A DNA stretch of 39,732 nucleotides, taken from the IMG/VR virus record IMGVR_UViG_3300033571_012032, positions 1 through 39,732 of that record. The stretch is one strand, 5' to 3'. Under the pieces are notes generated by a model that was not told the DNA's origin, searched no databases, and worked only from the letters and a program-made list of their open reading frames with translations. The translations under genes and the position numbers were made by a program. Positions 1 through 8,190 of the stretch are shown here, one piece after another. This DNA is from a virus. Position 1 is the first letter of the stretch. Each line of letters opens with the position of its first letter.

Positions 1-986
1 CCCCATACACGGTTCTGAGGGAATGTAAGGTCTACATATCCTGCAGGGTAGTAAGGAACTTCCTGAACGTCAATTCCTAGAACACGAGTAGTACGTGCTC
101 CTCCGAATGTCTGTCCAACACCATCTAGGTAAGCCTGACGGTTTGCTGGGGTACCTGCTGGCTTACCAGCAAATGCCTCGGCAATAGCGTCTGCTAGAGT
201 ACCGTTGTTCTTAAGAATACCCTGGAACGCATCGGTTCCAGCGTAGAACTTAAGGTTTGACTTGATTGCACGATATTTACGTGGCATTGCAAGAATCAGC
301 TTCTGCATAACCTCTGGGGTCCATGCGTTGTCTGATACTGTTACAACAGCCTCGTGTGCATCGTTGTTGGTTTTTACCTTGTTGACAAAGCCCTCCATGA
401 TACCAAGGAATGCACCGTCGCCAGTTACTCCTGTACCATTGATTGCTAGGTCTTCGATGTCATTAGCAAAGGCATTTGTCATTAGACGAACCAAGTGGTC
501 CTCTAGTGCAGCCCCTTCAATACCATCTTCAAGTGCTTCAGCAGAAACTTCCCAGTCAAGACGAATCTTTTTTGTGGTAAGCTCTACCTTGCTAAATGTC
601 GCTCCAGCGTTTGTGTAGTCGCCTGTTGCCTGTGCTGCTGCACGGATAACACGCTCTCCAACATTAACCTTCTCTAGCTCCATTGTGTTGGCTCGCATAG
701 TTACACGACGACCATCTTTGGCGAGAACTGTAGCATCCCATACGTAGTCAATAAAACGACGTGCCTGTTCAGGGCGTAGGATTCCGCTTGCTGCATCACC
801 CGAAGGATTCACGGCATTAGGACCAGTTGTAGTACCAAAGCTGGCAGTTGGGATGTTTCCAAGAGTTGAAGCTCCAGGATTGTTTACACCTCCAATGCCA
901 CCAGATGCGAATGCACCTTCTCCATTAAATAGCCCAGAATCGTTTCCTGCGCCATCTGGATTGTTTTTAATAATCTCTTCCGACAT
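1..986 (-). CDS. Major capsid protein, HK97 fold (3' end outside window)
   Basis: The reading frame starts at ATG 986 and is still open at base 1, so only the N-terminal 328 residues are visible. A strong Shine-Dalgarno (SD) sequence (AGGAGG) precedes the ATG. The first 65 residues are Gly/Asn/Ser-rich, as in a flexible capsid N-arm. After that come segments typical of HK97-fold shells (ARRFIDYVWDATVLAKDGRR; EVSAEALEDGIEGAALEDHL). It lies directly downstream of the protease/scaffold gene in the usual portal-protease-capsid order of PBSX-like phages (XkdE-XkdF-XkdG). The product should form the icosahedral shell after scaffold-guided assembly and protease maturation. The rightward frame at 262-618 is its antisense shadow. 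Confidence 0.9.
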   Translation of the reverse strand, partial: MSEEIIKNNPDGAGNDSGLFNGEGAFASGGIGGVNNPGASTLGNIPTASFGTTTGPNAVNPSGDAASGILRPEQARRFIDYVWDATVLAKDGRRVTMRANTMELEKVNVGERVIRAAAQATGDYTNAGATFSKVELTTKKIRLDWEVSAEALEDGIEGAALEDHLVRLMTNAFANDIEDLAINGTGVTGDGAFLGIMEGFVNKVKTNNDAHEAVVTVSDNAWTPEVMQKLILAMPRKYRAIKSNLKFYAGTDAFQGILKNNGTLADAIAEAFAGKPAGTPANRQAYLDGVGQTFGGARTTRVLGIDVQEVPYYPAGYVDLTFPQNRVW

Positions 987-1012
987 ATTGTCACCTCCTA
1001 AGTGATTTTTCA

Positions 1013-1558
1013 TTAATTAAATAAATCGGCAGTTTTGAGGAAACGTCCGCCCCATAGGGATTTTTCAACCATTACTGGCTGCTCCTGTACAATCTCGCCG
1101 AGATCGCCAGACTTACGGAAAGCGGTATCTGCCTCCACAGCATCTACCCTCTTTCCAAACTCGTTAAACACGTCCTTGCTTGCAGTTACCTCATTTTTTA
1201 CTGCTGCAATAGACTTGTGTAGTTCTGCAATTTGTTCAGCTTGTGCCTGAACTACTGCAGTTAGATCGCTAAAGGCTTTTGTGACAACATCTTTAACATC
1301 GGCAATAGATGCCTCAATTACTAGGGTGTCATCTGACTTCGATACTTCTTCAGCTGGGGCTTCCTCAACAACTTCCTCAGCAACTACATCTTCAGAAGGA
1401 ACATCGTCCGACTTTTCTGTAGCTTCTGTCTCTGTTGCTTCTGCCTCAACTACTGCATCTGCCTCTGGAGCGACCTGTGATTCTTCAACAGCAGCGTCCT
1501 CAACTACAGCATCTTCTGCTGGAGCTTCTGGAGCTACCTCATTTGTTGTGTCAGTCAT
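1013..1558 (-). CDS. Scaffolding protein from an internal in-frame start
   Basis: Inside the protease gene the codons for Asn-Lys-Glu-Val-Ser-Pro-Met read AAC AAG GAG GTA AGT CCT ATG, so a full AAGGAGG SD lies 8 nt before ATG 1558. Starting there gives a 181-aa protein made only of the acidic Ala/Glu/Val segment and the C-terminal coiled coil, with no protease domain. This is the arrangement of lambda C/Nu3, where scaffold is made separately from the 3' part of the protease gene. The SD is stronger than the one at the full-length start, which would favour excess scaffold. The SD and ATG are seen directly. The function is inferred from the known arrangement. Confidence 0.72.
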   Translation of the reverse strand: MTDTTNEVAPEAPAEDAVVEDAAVEESQVAPEADAVVEAEATETEATEKSDDVPSEDVVAEEVVEEAPAEEVSKSDDTLVIEASIADVKDVVTKAFSDLTAVVQAQAEQIAELHKSIAAVKNEVTASKDVFNEFGKRVDAVEADTAFRKSGDLGEIVQEQPVMVEKSLWGGRFLKTADLFN

Positions 1559-2314
1559 AGGACTTACCTCCTTGTTAATCTCAGTTTTAATGCCTTTAGC
1601 ACTATCTACTAAGAACTTTATCATATCTGTTTTTTCGCTGTCAGTTTTTTCAACGAAACCTATGTTCTTCATTGGTGCACCCGTAAGTGGGCTAACCTCA
1701 GAATCATTATCGGACAAAGTTACAATACCATTGTCCTGGTCGTAAAAAACATTTTCGATTACAGTGTCTGCAAGGTCACCCTTGATAACGTCAACACCGT
1801 CAACCTTTTCAACAGAAAGAACATTCGCAAACTGATTTGCTGGGCTATCGACAAGCGACAACTCTACAAGATCATACTCTTTGATAATGCGAATCTTTTT
1901 TTCCATGGTCTCGTCATAAGCGTCGTCCCACTTATTCATCTTTCCACCGATAGAAAAACCAGACAAGGTTCCATCCAGAACCTTTTCCCAGGTGCTTTGG
2001 GCACCCTTCGAAATATATGTAGAAACGTACACGCCAGAATAAAACTTCTTTGTTTCTGGGTCAAAGTACTTGTCTTCCTTAAAGGCAACCATTTTACCAA
2101 CAGAGATTGGCTGGTGCATTTCACGAATGTTGCCACGGAACTTTGAGAATGCTTTTACAGAAGCTTCTGCAGTTACGATGTCTGCCTGCTTGTCTACGTT
2201 GTCAAGCGTGGCAAATCCAGAAACGATTCTTCGTTCCTCGTCAACCTTGCTGAAGGGCATTGACAGACGGACGCTGTCGCCCTCTGTATTCCAGTGTGCT
2301 TTAGATATAGTCAT
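1013..2314 (-). CDS. Prohead protease (XkdF-like) fused to scaffold domain
   Basis: This 433-aa protein has an N-terminal domain of about 180 residues resembling the XkdF/U35 prohead serine proteases. Likely catalytic residues are His67 (REMHQPISVG) and Ser121 (LSGFSIGG). The middle is followed, from about residue 253, by an Ala/Glu/Val-rich acidic stretch and then a predicted coiled coil (about 335-390), as expected of a scaffold or delta domain. The protease would cut scaffold and capsid N-termini during prohead maturation. The ATG at 2314 lies 9 nt after a TATAAT box and has no clear SD. A second in-frame ATG at codon 253 has a perfect SD (see the separate entry). The gene sits between portal and capsid genes. 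Confidence 0.88.
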   Translation of the reverse strand: MTISKAHWNTEGDSVRLSMPFSKVDEERRIVSGFATLDNVDKQADIVTAEASVKAFSKFRGNIREMHQPISVGKMVAFKEDKYFDPETKKFYSGVYVSTYISKGAQSTWEKVLDGTLSGFSIGGKMNKWDDAYDETMEKKIRIIKEYDLVELSLVDSPANQFANVLSVEKVDGVDVIKGDLADTVIENVFYDQDNGIVTLSDNDSEVSPLTGAPMKNIGFVEKTDSEKTDMIKFLVDSAKGIKTEINKEVSPMTDTTNEVAPEAPAEDAVVEDAAVEESQVAPEADAVVEAEATETEATEKSDDVPSEDVVAEEVVEEAPAEEVSKSDDTLVIEASIADVKDVVTKAFSDLTAVVQAQAEQIAELHKSIAAVKNEVTASKDVFNEFGKRVDAVEADTAFRKSGDLGEIVQEQPVMVEKSLWGGRFLKTADLFN

Positions 2315-2323
2315 ACTATTACA

Positions 2324-2353
2324 ATTATAGGACCCTTTTTACACAACTGTTAA
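2324..2353 (-). promoter_or_regulatory. Promoter for protease/capsid genes
   Basis: On the minus strand TTAACA (2348-2353) and TATAAT (2324-2329) are separated by 18 nt in the 75-nt gap between portal and protease genes. The TATAAT ends 9 nt before the protease ATG. This would allow capsid and scaffold to be transcribed separately from the upstream fibre genes. Confidence 0.55.
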
Positions 2354-2389
2354 TAAAATGTGGATATCTTACTAAAAGCTGTGGAAAAC

Positions 2390-4027
2390 TTATTCTGACG
2401 ATCTGCCTTCTCCAGCTGGATTTCTTCCAGATGTTGTGGCTGGACCGTCTGATTGATTATTGGCCCTCTCCCTATCTCTTTGTCTATTGTCTGCTAGATT
2501 GGCTCTAGTATCAGTGGCTTGCCTCGATGAAAGCTCAAATGGCTCGTCGCCATCGGAACGCTGAGGTAGTCCCAAAATTTCTCTGGCTTCGTTGGGAACC
2601 ATAATCTGGGTTTTTACGTATCTTTCAAGAATCTGTGACTGGGTCACTTCATCTGTCAGGGTTAGCTCGTTAAACTTTAGCTGCACAATGTCTGTCTTTT
2701 CACGAACAATTTTGTTGATGATTTTCTCTAGATTTCTCTGGGCTGGTCTAGCTACCTGCTCTTTAAACGTACGGTCTTGGGCAATTGATGCGGCGATAGC
2801 AGAAGCATCTCCTCCACCAATCTTAGATAGCGGAACCTGGTGGGCTACTAAAATATCGTCACGGTTTCTAATTCTATACTGATTAAAAGATGCTTCCTGA
2901 ACTCCATTTTCAATGGGTTCCATTTTAAATTCAACCTTGTTGTTGTCTGTGTCGCCTGGCAACGGAATGTAAAGCGTTCTGTGAGACTGCCCCTTAAGGT
3001 TTGTTTGCAAGAATCTAAACATCTTGTCTTCCGCATCCCCAGAAAGCTTTGCACCCTTAAGAGTAACTACGTACCTTGGCACAGCCTTATTTCCAAAGTA
3101 ATCAATGTTGTACTGAGAAGCTAGCTGGTCTCCATGCAGAGAAGAAATTGCAGACATAATGTCAGGAATACCGTAGAAGGTATTTAGCGGTGAGTATTCC
3201 TTATAGTGCAGGATTTCGTTTGGTCTTGGATCTCCTGTAATTGGGTTTGCATTCTTTGCCCCAAAGTTTCTAAAGTAAACAACCTTCTGGCCAATAATCT
3301 GAACATATCCGTCACGGAGTCTGCGGACACGCATTGTCGTAGCTGGGATGTGGCCTACATAGCCAATCTCTCCACCAGTTGTTCTTCCAATTTCCAAGTA
3401 ACCGTTTCCAGTAGCCTGAACATCAGTATAAAACTTTGTCATTGTGTTGGTAAAAGAGTCATCGCTATTTAGGTTTTCCATCCAGTCTTTTAGCTCTATC
3501 TTGGCTCGCTCAATGCGCTTTCTGGCTTTCTCAACAGCCGTTGCATTGTCGGATGCTTCTAGCTGCATCATTGTTCTTGGAGAAACTTCAAAATCATAGC
3601 CTAGGCCAACAATGTTTTCAACCTTTGCATCAATAGCTGCATGGTTGGCAAACGAGGTGTCGTAGTAGTTTGCTAGCTCGTATAGGTTCCATGGGGGAGT
3701 AATAACATCGAACATTCCGTAGCCGTTGTGGAATACCTTGCCAGAGTTAATTTCTTTTGATCTGGCACCATTTACTCCAGTGCTTATTGCTAGGGCACTA
3801 TCTTCGTAAATTGGGCTGGTGGTGTCTACCTGGTTAAAGGTTAGGCTTTCATAAGCCTTTGAGACAATTCTGTCTGTGCGACGCTTAAAATTCTTGTCAA
3901 TCCCCGCCATGCCCTTAAGGTCTTCCCACTTTTTAGAAAATGGGTCTTGGCTTTTAAAAATATTCTCTTCTTGCTGAAAGTCTGGAAGACTTGCATTTAC
4001 CACGTATTGATAGTCGTTGTCAGACAT
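2390..4027 (-). CDS. Portal protein, PBSX/SPP1-like
   Basis: This 545-aa protein matches the phage portal family (PF04860-type, PBSX XkdE-like). It has an N-terminal clip/wing region with the YDTSFANHAAIDAKVENIVG segment typical of these portals, the core stretch IDYFGNKAVPRYVVTL, and a long helical C-terminal crown rich in Gln, Arg and Ser. Twelve copies would form the DNA entry ring at one capsid vertex and bind the terminase. The ATG at 4027 overlaps the upstream stop codon (TAATG), implying translational coupling. The last 50 residues are low-complexity and hydrophilic, which is usual for portals. Confidence 0.92.
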   Translation of the reverse strand: MSDNDYQYVVNASLPDFQQEENIFKSQDPFSKKWEDLKGMAGIDKNFKRRTDRIVSKAYESLTFNQVDTTSPIYEDSALAISTGVNGARSKEINSGKVFHNGYGMFDVITPPWNLYELANYYDTSFANHAAIDAKVENIVGLGYDFEVSPRTMMQLEASDNATAVEKARKRIERAKIELKDWMENLNSDDSFTNTMTKFYTDVQATGNGYLEIGRTTGGEIGYVGHIPATTMRVRRLRDGYVQIIGQKVVYFRNFGAKNANPITGDPRPNEILHYKEYSPLNTFYGIPDIMSAISSLHGDQLASQYNIDYFGNKAVPRYVVTLKGAKLSGDAEDKMFRFLQTNLKGQSHRTLYIPLPGDTDNNKVEFKMEPIENGVQEASFNQYRIRNRDDILVAHQVPLSKIGGGDASAIAASIAQDRTFKEQVARPAQRNLEKIINKIVREKTDIVQLKFNELTLTDEVTQSQILERYVKTQIMVPNEAREILGLPQRSDGDEPFELSSRQATDTRANLADNRQRDRERANNQSDGPATTSGRNPAGEGRSSE

Positions 4028-4410
4028 TAGTCTTCGTCTCCATACATCTCTAAGGTTTTCTTTGCAGCCATAACAGCCCCAAGATCATTAAGGTTTGGGA
4101 TAAGGCCCTGCTTCATTCGGTCAATTTGTTCTGTATACTCTTCGTCAGATATCCTACCCATTCCAGGGTAAAACTCATAAGAGCCGTCTTCTTGGCCCAG
4201 AGCACGTGCCTCGTTTACTAGCTTTTGAATCTGAATCATGTCACCCCTATGGGACGGTACGTTTAGAACGCTATTGTTTCCATCAGTAAAAGGCTTGCCG
4301 TTAGCCTTTTTCCAGATGTAGATTCCCCAGTTAATGTTCTTACCCTCGTCCACAATGGACAGTTTCGAGTCTCCAACTTGACCAGGAACCACAAATTTTT
4401 CAGAATTCAT
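4027..4410 (-). CDS. Conserved phage protein upstream of portal
   Basis: This 127-aa protein has no function I can name. It is soluble, with a mixed alpha/beta look and no membrane segment. A motif-like part reads NVPSHRGDMIQIQ, then a helical, charged C-terminus (SDEEYTEQIDRMKQG; LGAVMAAKKTLEMYGDED). I chose ATG 4410 because a TATAAT box ends 7 nt upstream, which fits a leaderless transcript beginning at that ATG. GTG 4416 would sit only 1 nt from the box. It ends in a TAATG overlap with the portal gene, so it may act in portal or head assembly. That role is inferred from position only. Confidence 0.75.
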   Translation of the reverse strand: MNSEKFVVPGQVGDSKLSIVDEGKNINWGIYIWKKANGKPFTDGNNSVLNVPSHRGDMIQIQKLVNEARALGQEDGSYEFYPGMGRISDEEYTEQIDRMKQGLIPNLNDLGAVMAAKKTLEMYGDED

Positions 4411-4417
4411 AACCACT

Positions 4418-4426
4418 ATTATACCA
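4418..4426 (-). promoter_or_regulatory. Extended -10 box, leaderless spacing
   Basis: TGGTATAAT on the minus strand ends 7 nt before the ATG at 4410. No SD lies between. A transcript starting at the normal distance from this -10 would begin at, or within a base or two of, the start codon. Confidence 0.6.
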
Positions 4427-4428
4427 CA

Positions 4429-7400
4429 CTAAACGGCGGAAGTGAGTCTTGATTCCCATTCTAGGCCATTATAAAATGTATATGTGTAATCTTTAAACCG
4501 CAAAGTCTCATTATCTCCTACGATAATCTTATTTGTTCCAGTATAATTGCGGAAAATGTTTGCTGGATCTAGCAAGAATCTTCTTGTTGTAGGGATTAGC
4601 AGCACGTTTTCCCAAGAAATTACTGGGCTTGAGGCAATAAAGTCATTCCAAATATTATCACTTTCGTTAACTCCTGGAGTTAGTGGATTGTCTACTCGCT
4701 CGTTTGCCTCGGCCTCCATGGTACGGGCTTGGCCCCAAGTTCTAAAAATAAAGGTTTGGGAAGCCTGGTCAGAGGAGAGGGTATAGTTAGCCACGTTGTT
4801 AAATAGCATTGGGCCAGTTAGGTTGATTGATCCAGAAAATGCGTTAAAGTTTAGGCTATTGGTAAACTGCATTCCAATTAAATTCCAGTCTCCAGATTTT
4901 ACGAACAATGTTTGGGTAGCTTTTCCGTTAAGATAAAAGGTCACTCCCTGCTCTGGCAAAAGCGTTTTTGCGTTTACGGCATAAAGCTTTCCACGTGTCC
5001 TAGACTTGTTATCAGCAACTATATAAACAGCAATATCCCTATTGGAGCTGTGTATCTGGTAAACCTCTATTGGGGTCTGTGGGAAAAGGGTATTGTCAAA
5101 CTTACCAACAATCTGTATGGCACCAACCTGATAAGACAAAGATCTTTGCTGATTTACCGCAACACGAATTCCACGCCTGGTTGGTTCTGAAGAAAAGCTT
5201 CCACGTAACCTAATTCCGCTTGTATCTGTAAGGTATAGGTAGGGACTGCTATTCTTATAAATTGTTAGTGGATTCTTGTCTTTATAGTTTTCGTAAATAC
5301 CAGCTTTGCTATATGGGGTCATACTAATTCCAAATCTAGTGTTAAGCTGAGTTGGCCTATTTGCGTCTACAGCCTGAGAAGAGTACTGAATGCTTTTTAC
5401 TTTTGGTGAGGCTGTCAAAATTGCATTTGACACAATTTCAATCTGAGTCACTAAAGCCAGGGTTTTAAAGTCTACATCTTTTGGCAAGTATATTACCGAA
5501 TCATTTACTATTTCATACCTTGTGTTAATCCACTCTGTACCTAGTGGGTCTATTACGTTAGACTGATTAATTTTTTTAGTATTTGCAAAGTTTCTGTTTG
5601 TCTTGTTTGCTCCAGACGAAATGGTCTGAAAAGCAATGTAAGTTTTTACCTCTGCCCCATTAGTGTTATACTCTTCGTTAGTAAAAATAGGCAAGGCTGG
5701 AACATCTACGTTAAACTGAATATAGTCTAGGTCCTGCTCAAGTTCTCCAGTTTGATTTAACACGGCCTTTCCAAAATAGGTCAGTGGGATATAGTCTTGC
5801 CAGTAAGAGCTTGTAGATATATCTAGGTCAAAGCTTTCTAAGTATAGCCTTGGCTTTAAAGTATAGCTAGAAACATAAGACATCATAAAGCTTACTGCGT
5901 TTTGTGTGCTACCATTTAGGTTAAGGTTTTTATTTTCGTTTACAGCAATCTTTCCATCTATTTCTGATAGTGGCTGAAGTGTTAAAAGATTCCTTGCACT
6001 TGCAACCCCAAATCTGTAGATTCTTCCAGCAAAGCTATTCTCATAAGTGCCATCTCCACCGATATACAAAGACAGTTTTGACGGAGAGCCTAAGAACTTG
6101 GCAACCGATCCGCCGTAATATTTTGAAAATTTTGCTAAGTCTAAACCAGCAACAAATGGAGTATTTTCTCCAATTGTGTCTTGAGACAAGAGAGTGATTG
6201 GAGTCTCCGAACCATTACTAAAGACATACTTAACTTTTTGACTTTCTAAAGAAACAGTTAGGCTTATTTTTTGTACTGTGTCTTGAAGCTTAAACAAAAC
6301 TTGATTTGCTGAGCTATCTGCCTGAAAAATTCCATAAAAAGCTTTAGCCTCTTGCTGTAAAAAGTTTAGCTTTGGAATAAACATATATCCACCGACAGAT
6401 CCAGAGATGTCTGCTAGAGAAAGATCTATAAAAGAATTTGGCTGGTTTACGTTAGCAGTTTTACATAAGTTTAGCCATTGCCTATTTGTTATCTGAGAAT
6501 TGTTAAATTTAATTTCTGGCAAAGAGTATTTTGGCGAAGTAATTACATCATTTTCAATCAGGGTGTTCTCTGAGATGCCTTGCTGCCATCTTCCCATGTC
6601 TGGGTATAGGTAGTTGTTTGCATATCCAGCAACCTTAAAGTCCATTACCGCAGAAGATCCTCCAAATGAAGAGTTTGAGCCTTCTGGAAAGTCTACTCCC
6701 TGACCGTATACGAATCTTCGCTTTGCTACTACGTCTGGGACCTGATAAGAGTATATTGCTGGGCAGTCTATTTCTAATGAGCTAATGTCTGAGTATGAAT
6801 AAAAGCCTAGCCAGTCTTGACTTTTTCCAGAGTTTAGCCTTTGTGGAAAAGCCAGATTGTTAGTGTCAATGTCAATTGATATTACCTGCTCGCCATTTAA
6901 GATTACGCTACAAACATTTTCTGCAATCCTAATGTGCAAAAGCATTGGCCTTCCCCATTCGCCAACAAAATAAGAACCAAACACCTCGCCTATTTTTAAG
7001 GTAAGAAATTCTCCGTCTACATAGATGCCATCGGTAGAAGCAATCGGTCCAAAGATTCTTCTTGGAACATACGACTTTGGGCTAACTCTTAGCCATGTCT
7101 CAAATGTATAATCTTTATACTGCCCAGAATCATTTAAGAATCCAAAGCCTGGAATAATCAAAGATGGCAGGTTATTATTTGGAACAATCTTTGTTAGCCC
7201 CTTAGCTCCATAAACTAGCGGAAATCCTTCGTTTGTTGCAAAAAGCTTAATGTCTGATGCTAGGTAGTATGCTTGGTTTGAGAGTGTTCCGTATGCAAAT
7301 GCTGGAATTCCTTTTGCCCCAGAAAGAGCTATTGTAGCAGGAAGACTTGCTGGAAAAACACCAGAAGACTCTGTGTTAAAAGGCTCTGACCACTGCCCCA

Positions 7401-7944
7401 AGCTTAAGCCGTTAATAAAATATTCATAGTTTCCAGAATTATTAGCAGTATTGATTTCAACAACTAGCCCAAAGTCTGCATCAACAAATTGATTTTGAAG
7501 AGTTGGGACAGGGAATGTTTTATTTAAAAATACCCAAGAGTTTTCTACAAAATTTGTAAAAGTTTCCCACACGGTGGTTCCTTCGTATGTATACCCTATA
7601 CGTACAGAAGTTACACGATCTGTTCTTGGATTAAAGAAAAACCCGAAATTAAAGCTATCCTTTTCTGGGTCAAGGTCTGTAAAGTTTAAAAGATTTGGAC
7701 TTGTTATAGTTACCTGGTCTGTTGCTGTAGCATTTATTCGTATACTTGGAGAGTTTGGAATTTGAAGACTGAATCCAGATGGAGAGGTTACAGACTTAGA
7801 TCCATCAGTAATAGTCCAACCAACCATTGCCTGGCTGCCACTTGAAAGCAAAGATACAAAGTCTGAAACATCGTCTAACGACCACAAGGCCAGGGGATGC
7901 TCAGAATATATCTTTTCCGCATACATGTTTGATGGGTTTGTCAT
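4429..7944 (-). CDS. Giant LamG-type tail/appendage protein
   Basis: This 1171-aa protein starts with MTNPSNMYAEKIYSEHPLAL followed by WSLDD, an opening typical of phage proteins with concanavalin A/LamG-like jelly rolls. Several jelly-roll-like stretches follow (for example around residues 30-240, 270-410 and 640-700, with repeated ...SLYIGGDGTYENSFAGRIYR-type strands). It is rich in Asn, Ser, Thr and aromatic residues, as expected of beta-rich virion fibres that bind glycans. It lies between the fibre genes and the portal gene and has no membrane segment. A TANNNT box (TAAACT, 7952-7957) ends 7 nt before the ATG. Role in host recognition is inferred. The individual domain limits are approximate. 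Confidence 0.75.
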   Translation of the reverse strand: MTNPSNMYAEKIYSEHPLALWSLDDVSDFVSLLSSGSQAMVGWTITDGSKSVTSPSGFSLQIPNSPSIRINATATDQVTITSPNLLNFTDLDPEKDSFNFGFFFNPRTDRVTSVRIGYTYEGTTVWETFTNFVENSWVFLNKTFPVPTLQNQFVDADFGLVVEINTANNSGNYEYFINGLSLGQWSEPFNTESSGVFPASLPATIALSGAKGIPAFAYGTLSNQAYYLASDIKLFATNEGFPLVYGAKGLTKIVPNNNLPSLIIPGFGFLNDSGQYKDYTFETWLRVSPKSYVPRRIFGPIASTDGIYVDGEFLTLKIGEVFGSYFVGEWGRPMLLHIRIAENVCSVILNGEQVISIDIDTNNLAFPQRLNSGKSQDWLGFYSYSDISSLEIDCPAIYSYQVPDVVAKRRFVYGQGVDFPEGSNSSFGGSSAVMDFKVAGYANNYLYPDMGRWQQGISENTLIENDVITSPKYSLPEIKFNNSQITNRQWLNLCKTANVNQPNSFIDLSLADISGSVGGYMFIPKLNFLQQEAKAFYGIFQADSSANQVLFKLQDTVQKISLTVSLESQKVKYVFSNGSETPITLLSQDTIGENTPFVAGLDLAKFSKYYGGSVAKFLGSPSKLSLYIGGDGTYENSFAGRIYRFGVASARNLLTLQPLSEIDGKIAVNENKNLNLNGSTQNAVSFMMSYVSSYTLKPRLYLESFDLDISTSSYWQDYIPLTYFGKAVLNQTGELEQDLDYIQFNVDVPALPIFTNEEYNTNGAEVKTYIAFQTISSGANKTNRNFANTKKINQSNVIDPLGTEWINTRYEIVNDSVIYLPKDVDFKTLALVTQIEIVSNAILTASPKVKSIQYSSQAVDANRPTQLNTRFGISMTPYSKAGIYENYKDKNPLTIYKNSSPYLYLTDTSGIRLRGSFSSEPTRRGIRVAVNQQRSLSYQVGAIQIVGKFDNTLFPQTPIEVYQIHSSNRDIAVYIVADNKSRTRGKLYAVNAKTLLPEQGVTFYLNGKATQTLFVKSGDWNLIGMQFTNSLNFNAFSGSINLTGPMLFNNVANYTLSSDQASQTFIFRTWGQARTMEAEANERVDNPLTPGVNESDNIWNDFIASSPVISWENVLLIPTTRRFLLDPANIFRNYTGTNKIIVGDNETLRFKDYTYTFYNGLEWESRLTSAV

Positions 7945-7967
7945 AATACCTAGTTTATCACATTAGA

Positions 7968-8117
7968 TTAAGAAAAGCTCATACCTTTGCCAGAGCCCAT
8001 AGGTCCAGCTTTGCAAATGTCGCATTTGAGGGCTTTTATGCCAGTTACTGGACATTGGGCAATTCTTGTTTTATGTCCACGTAGCTTGCAGATTAGGCCT
8101 TTAATTGCTTTTCTCAT
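7968..8117 (-). CDS. 49-aa cysteine-containing microprotein
   Basis: Reading left from ATG 8117 gives MRKAIKGLICKLRGHKTRIA, continuing with QCPVTGIKALKCDICKAGPM and a short tail before TAA at 7968. Cysteines at 10, 22, 32 and 35 with His15 could form one zinc site. It is basic. A TATAAT box ends 6 nt before the ATG, and a strong terminator lies just upstream (8142-8177), so it looks like its own small transcription unit between two large fibre genes. The function is unknown. The promoter and terminator placement supports it being real. Confidence 0.6.
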   Translation of the reverse strand: MRKAIKGLICKLRGHKTRIAQCPVTGIKALKCDICKAGPMGSGKGMSFS

Positions 8118-8123
8118 AAAACT

Positions 8124-8129
8124 ATTATA
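8124..8129 (-). promoter_or_regulatory. -10 box of the 49-aa gene, leaderless spacing
   Basis: TATAAT on the minus strand, 6 nt before ATG 8117, with no SD in between. It lies 12 nt past the end of the terminator's T-rich tail, so it can restart transcription after termination. Confidence 0.6.
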
Positions 8130-8141
8130 CCTTACTCGGCA

Positions 8142-8177
8142 GATAAAAGAAAGGGGGCCAGGAGTATCCCAGCCCCC
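8142..8177 (-). terminator. Rho-independent terminator
   Basis: On the minus strand GGGGGC (8172-8177) pairs with GCCCCC (8153-8158). The stem extends inward through wobble pairs and is followed by a T-rich tail (CTTTCTTTTAT, 8142-8152). It lies 13 nt after the stop codon of the 556-aa fibre gene, and is the clearest terminator inside the structural region. Confidence 0.85.
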
Positions 8178-8190
8178 AATCTATATACAG

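Noticed and set aside
1281-1745. 154-aa Ser/Thr/Ala-rich rightward frame opposite the scaffold region
   Set aside because: It is the antisense of the Ala/Glu/Val-rich scaffold codons, and its low complexity mirrors them. No SD or promoter is present.
2355-2384. DnaA boxes between portal and protease genes (TGTGGATAT, TGTGGAAAA)
   Set aside because: Only one fits the relaxed consensus and there is no array or A/T tract, so this is probably chance.
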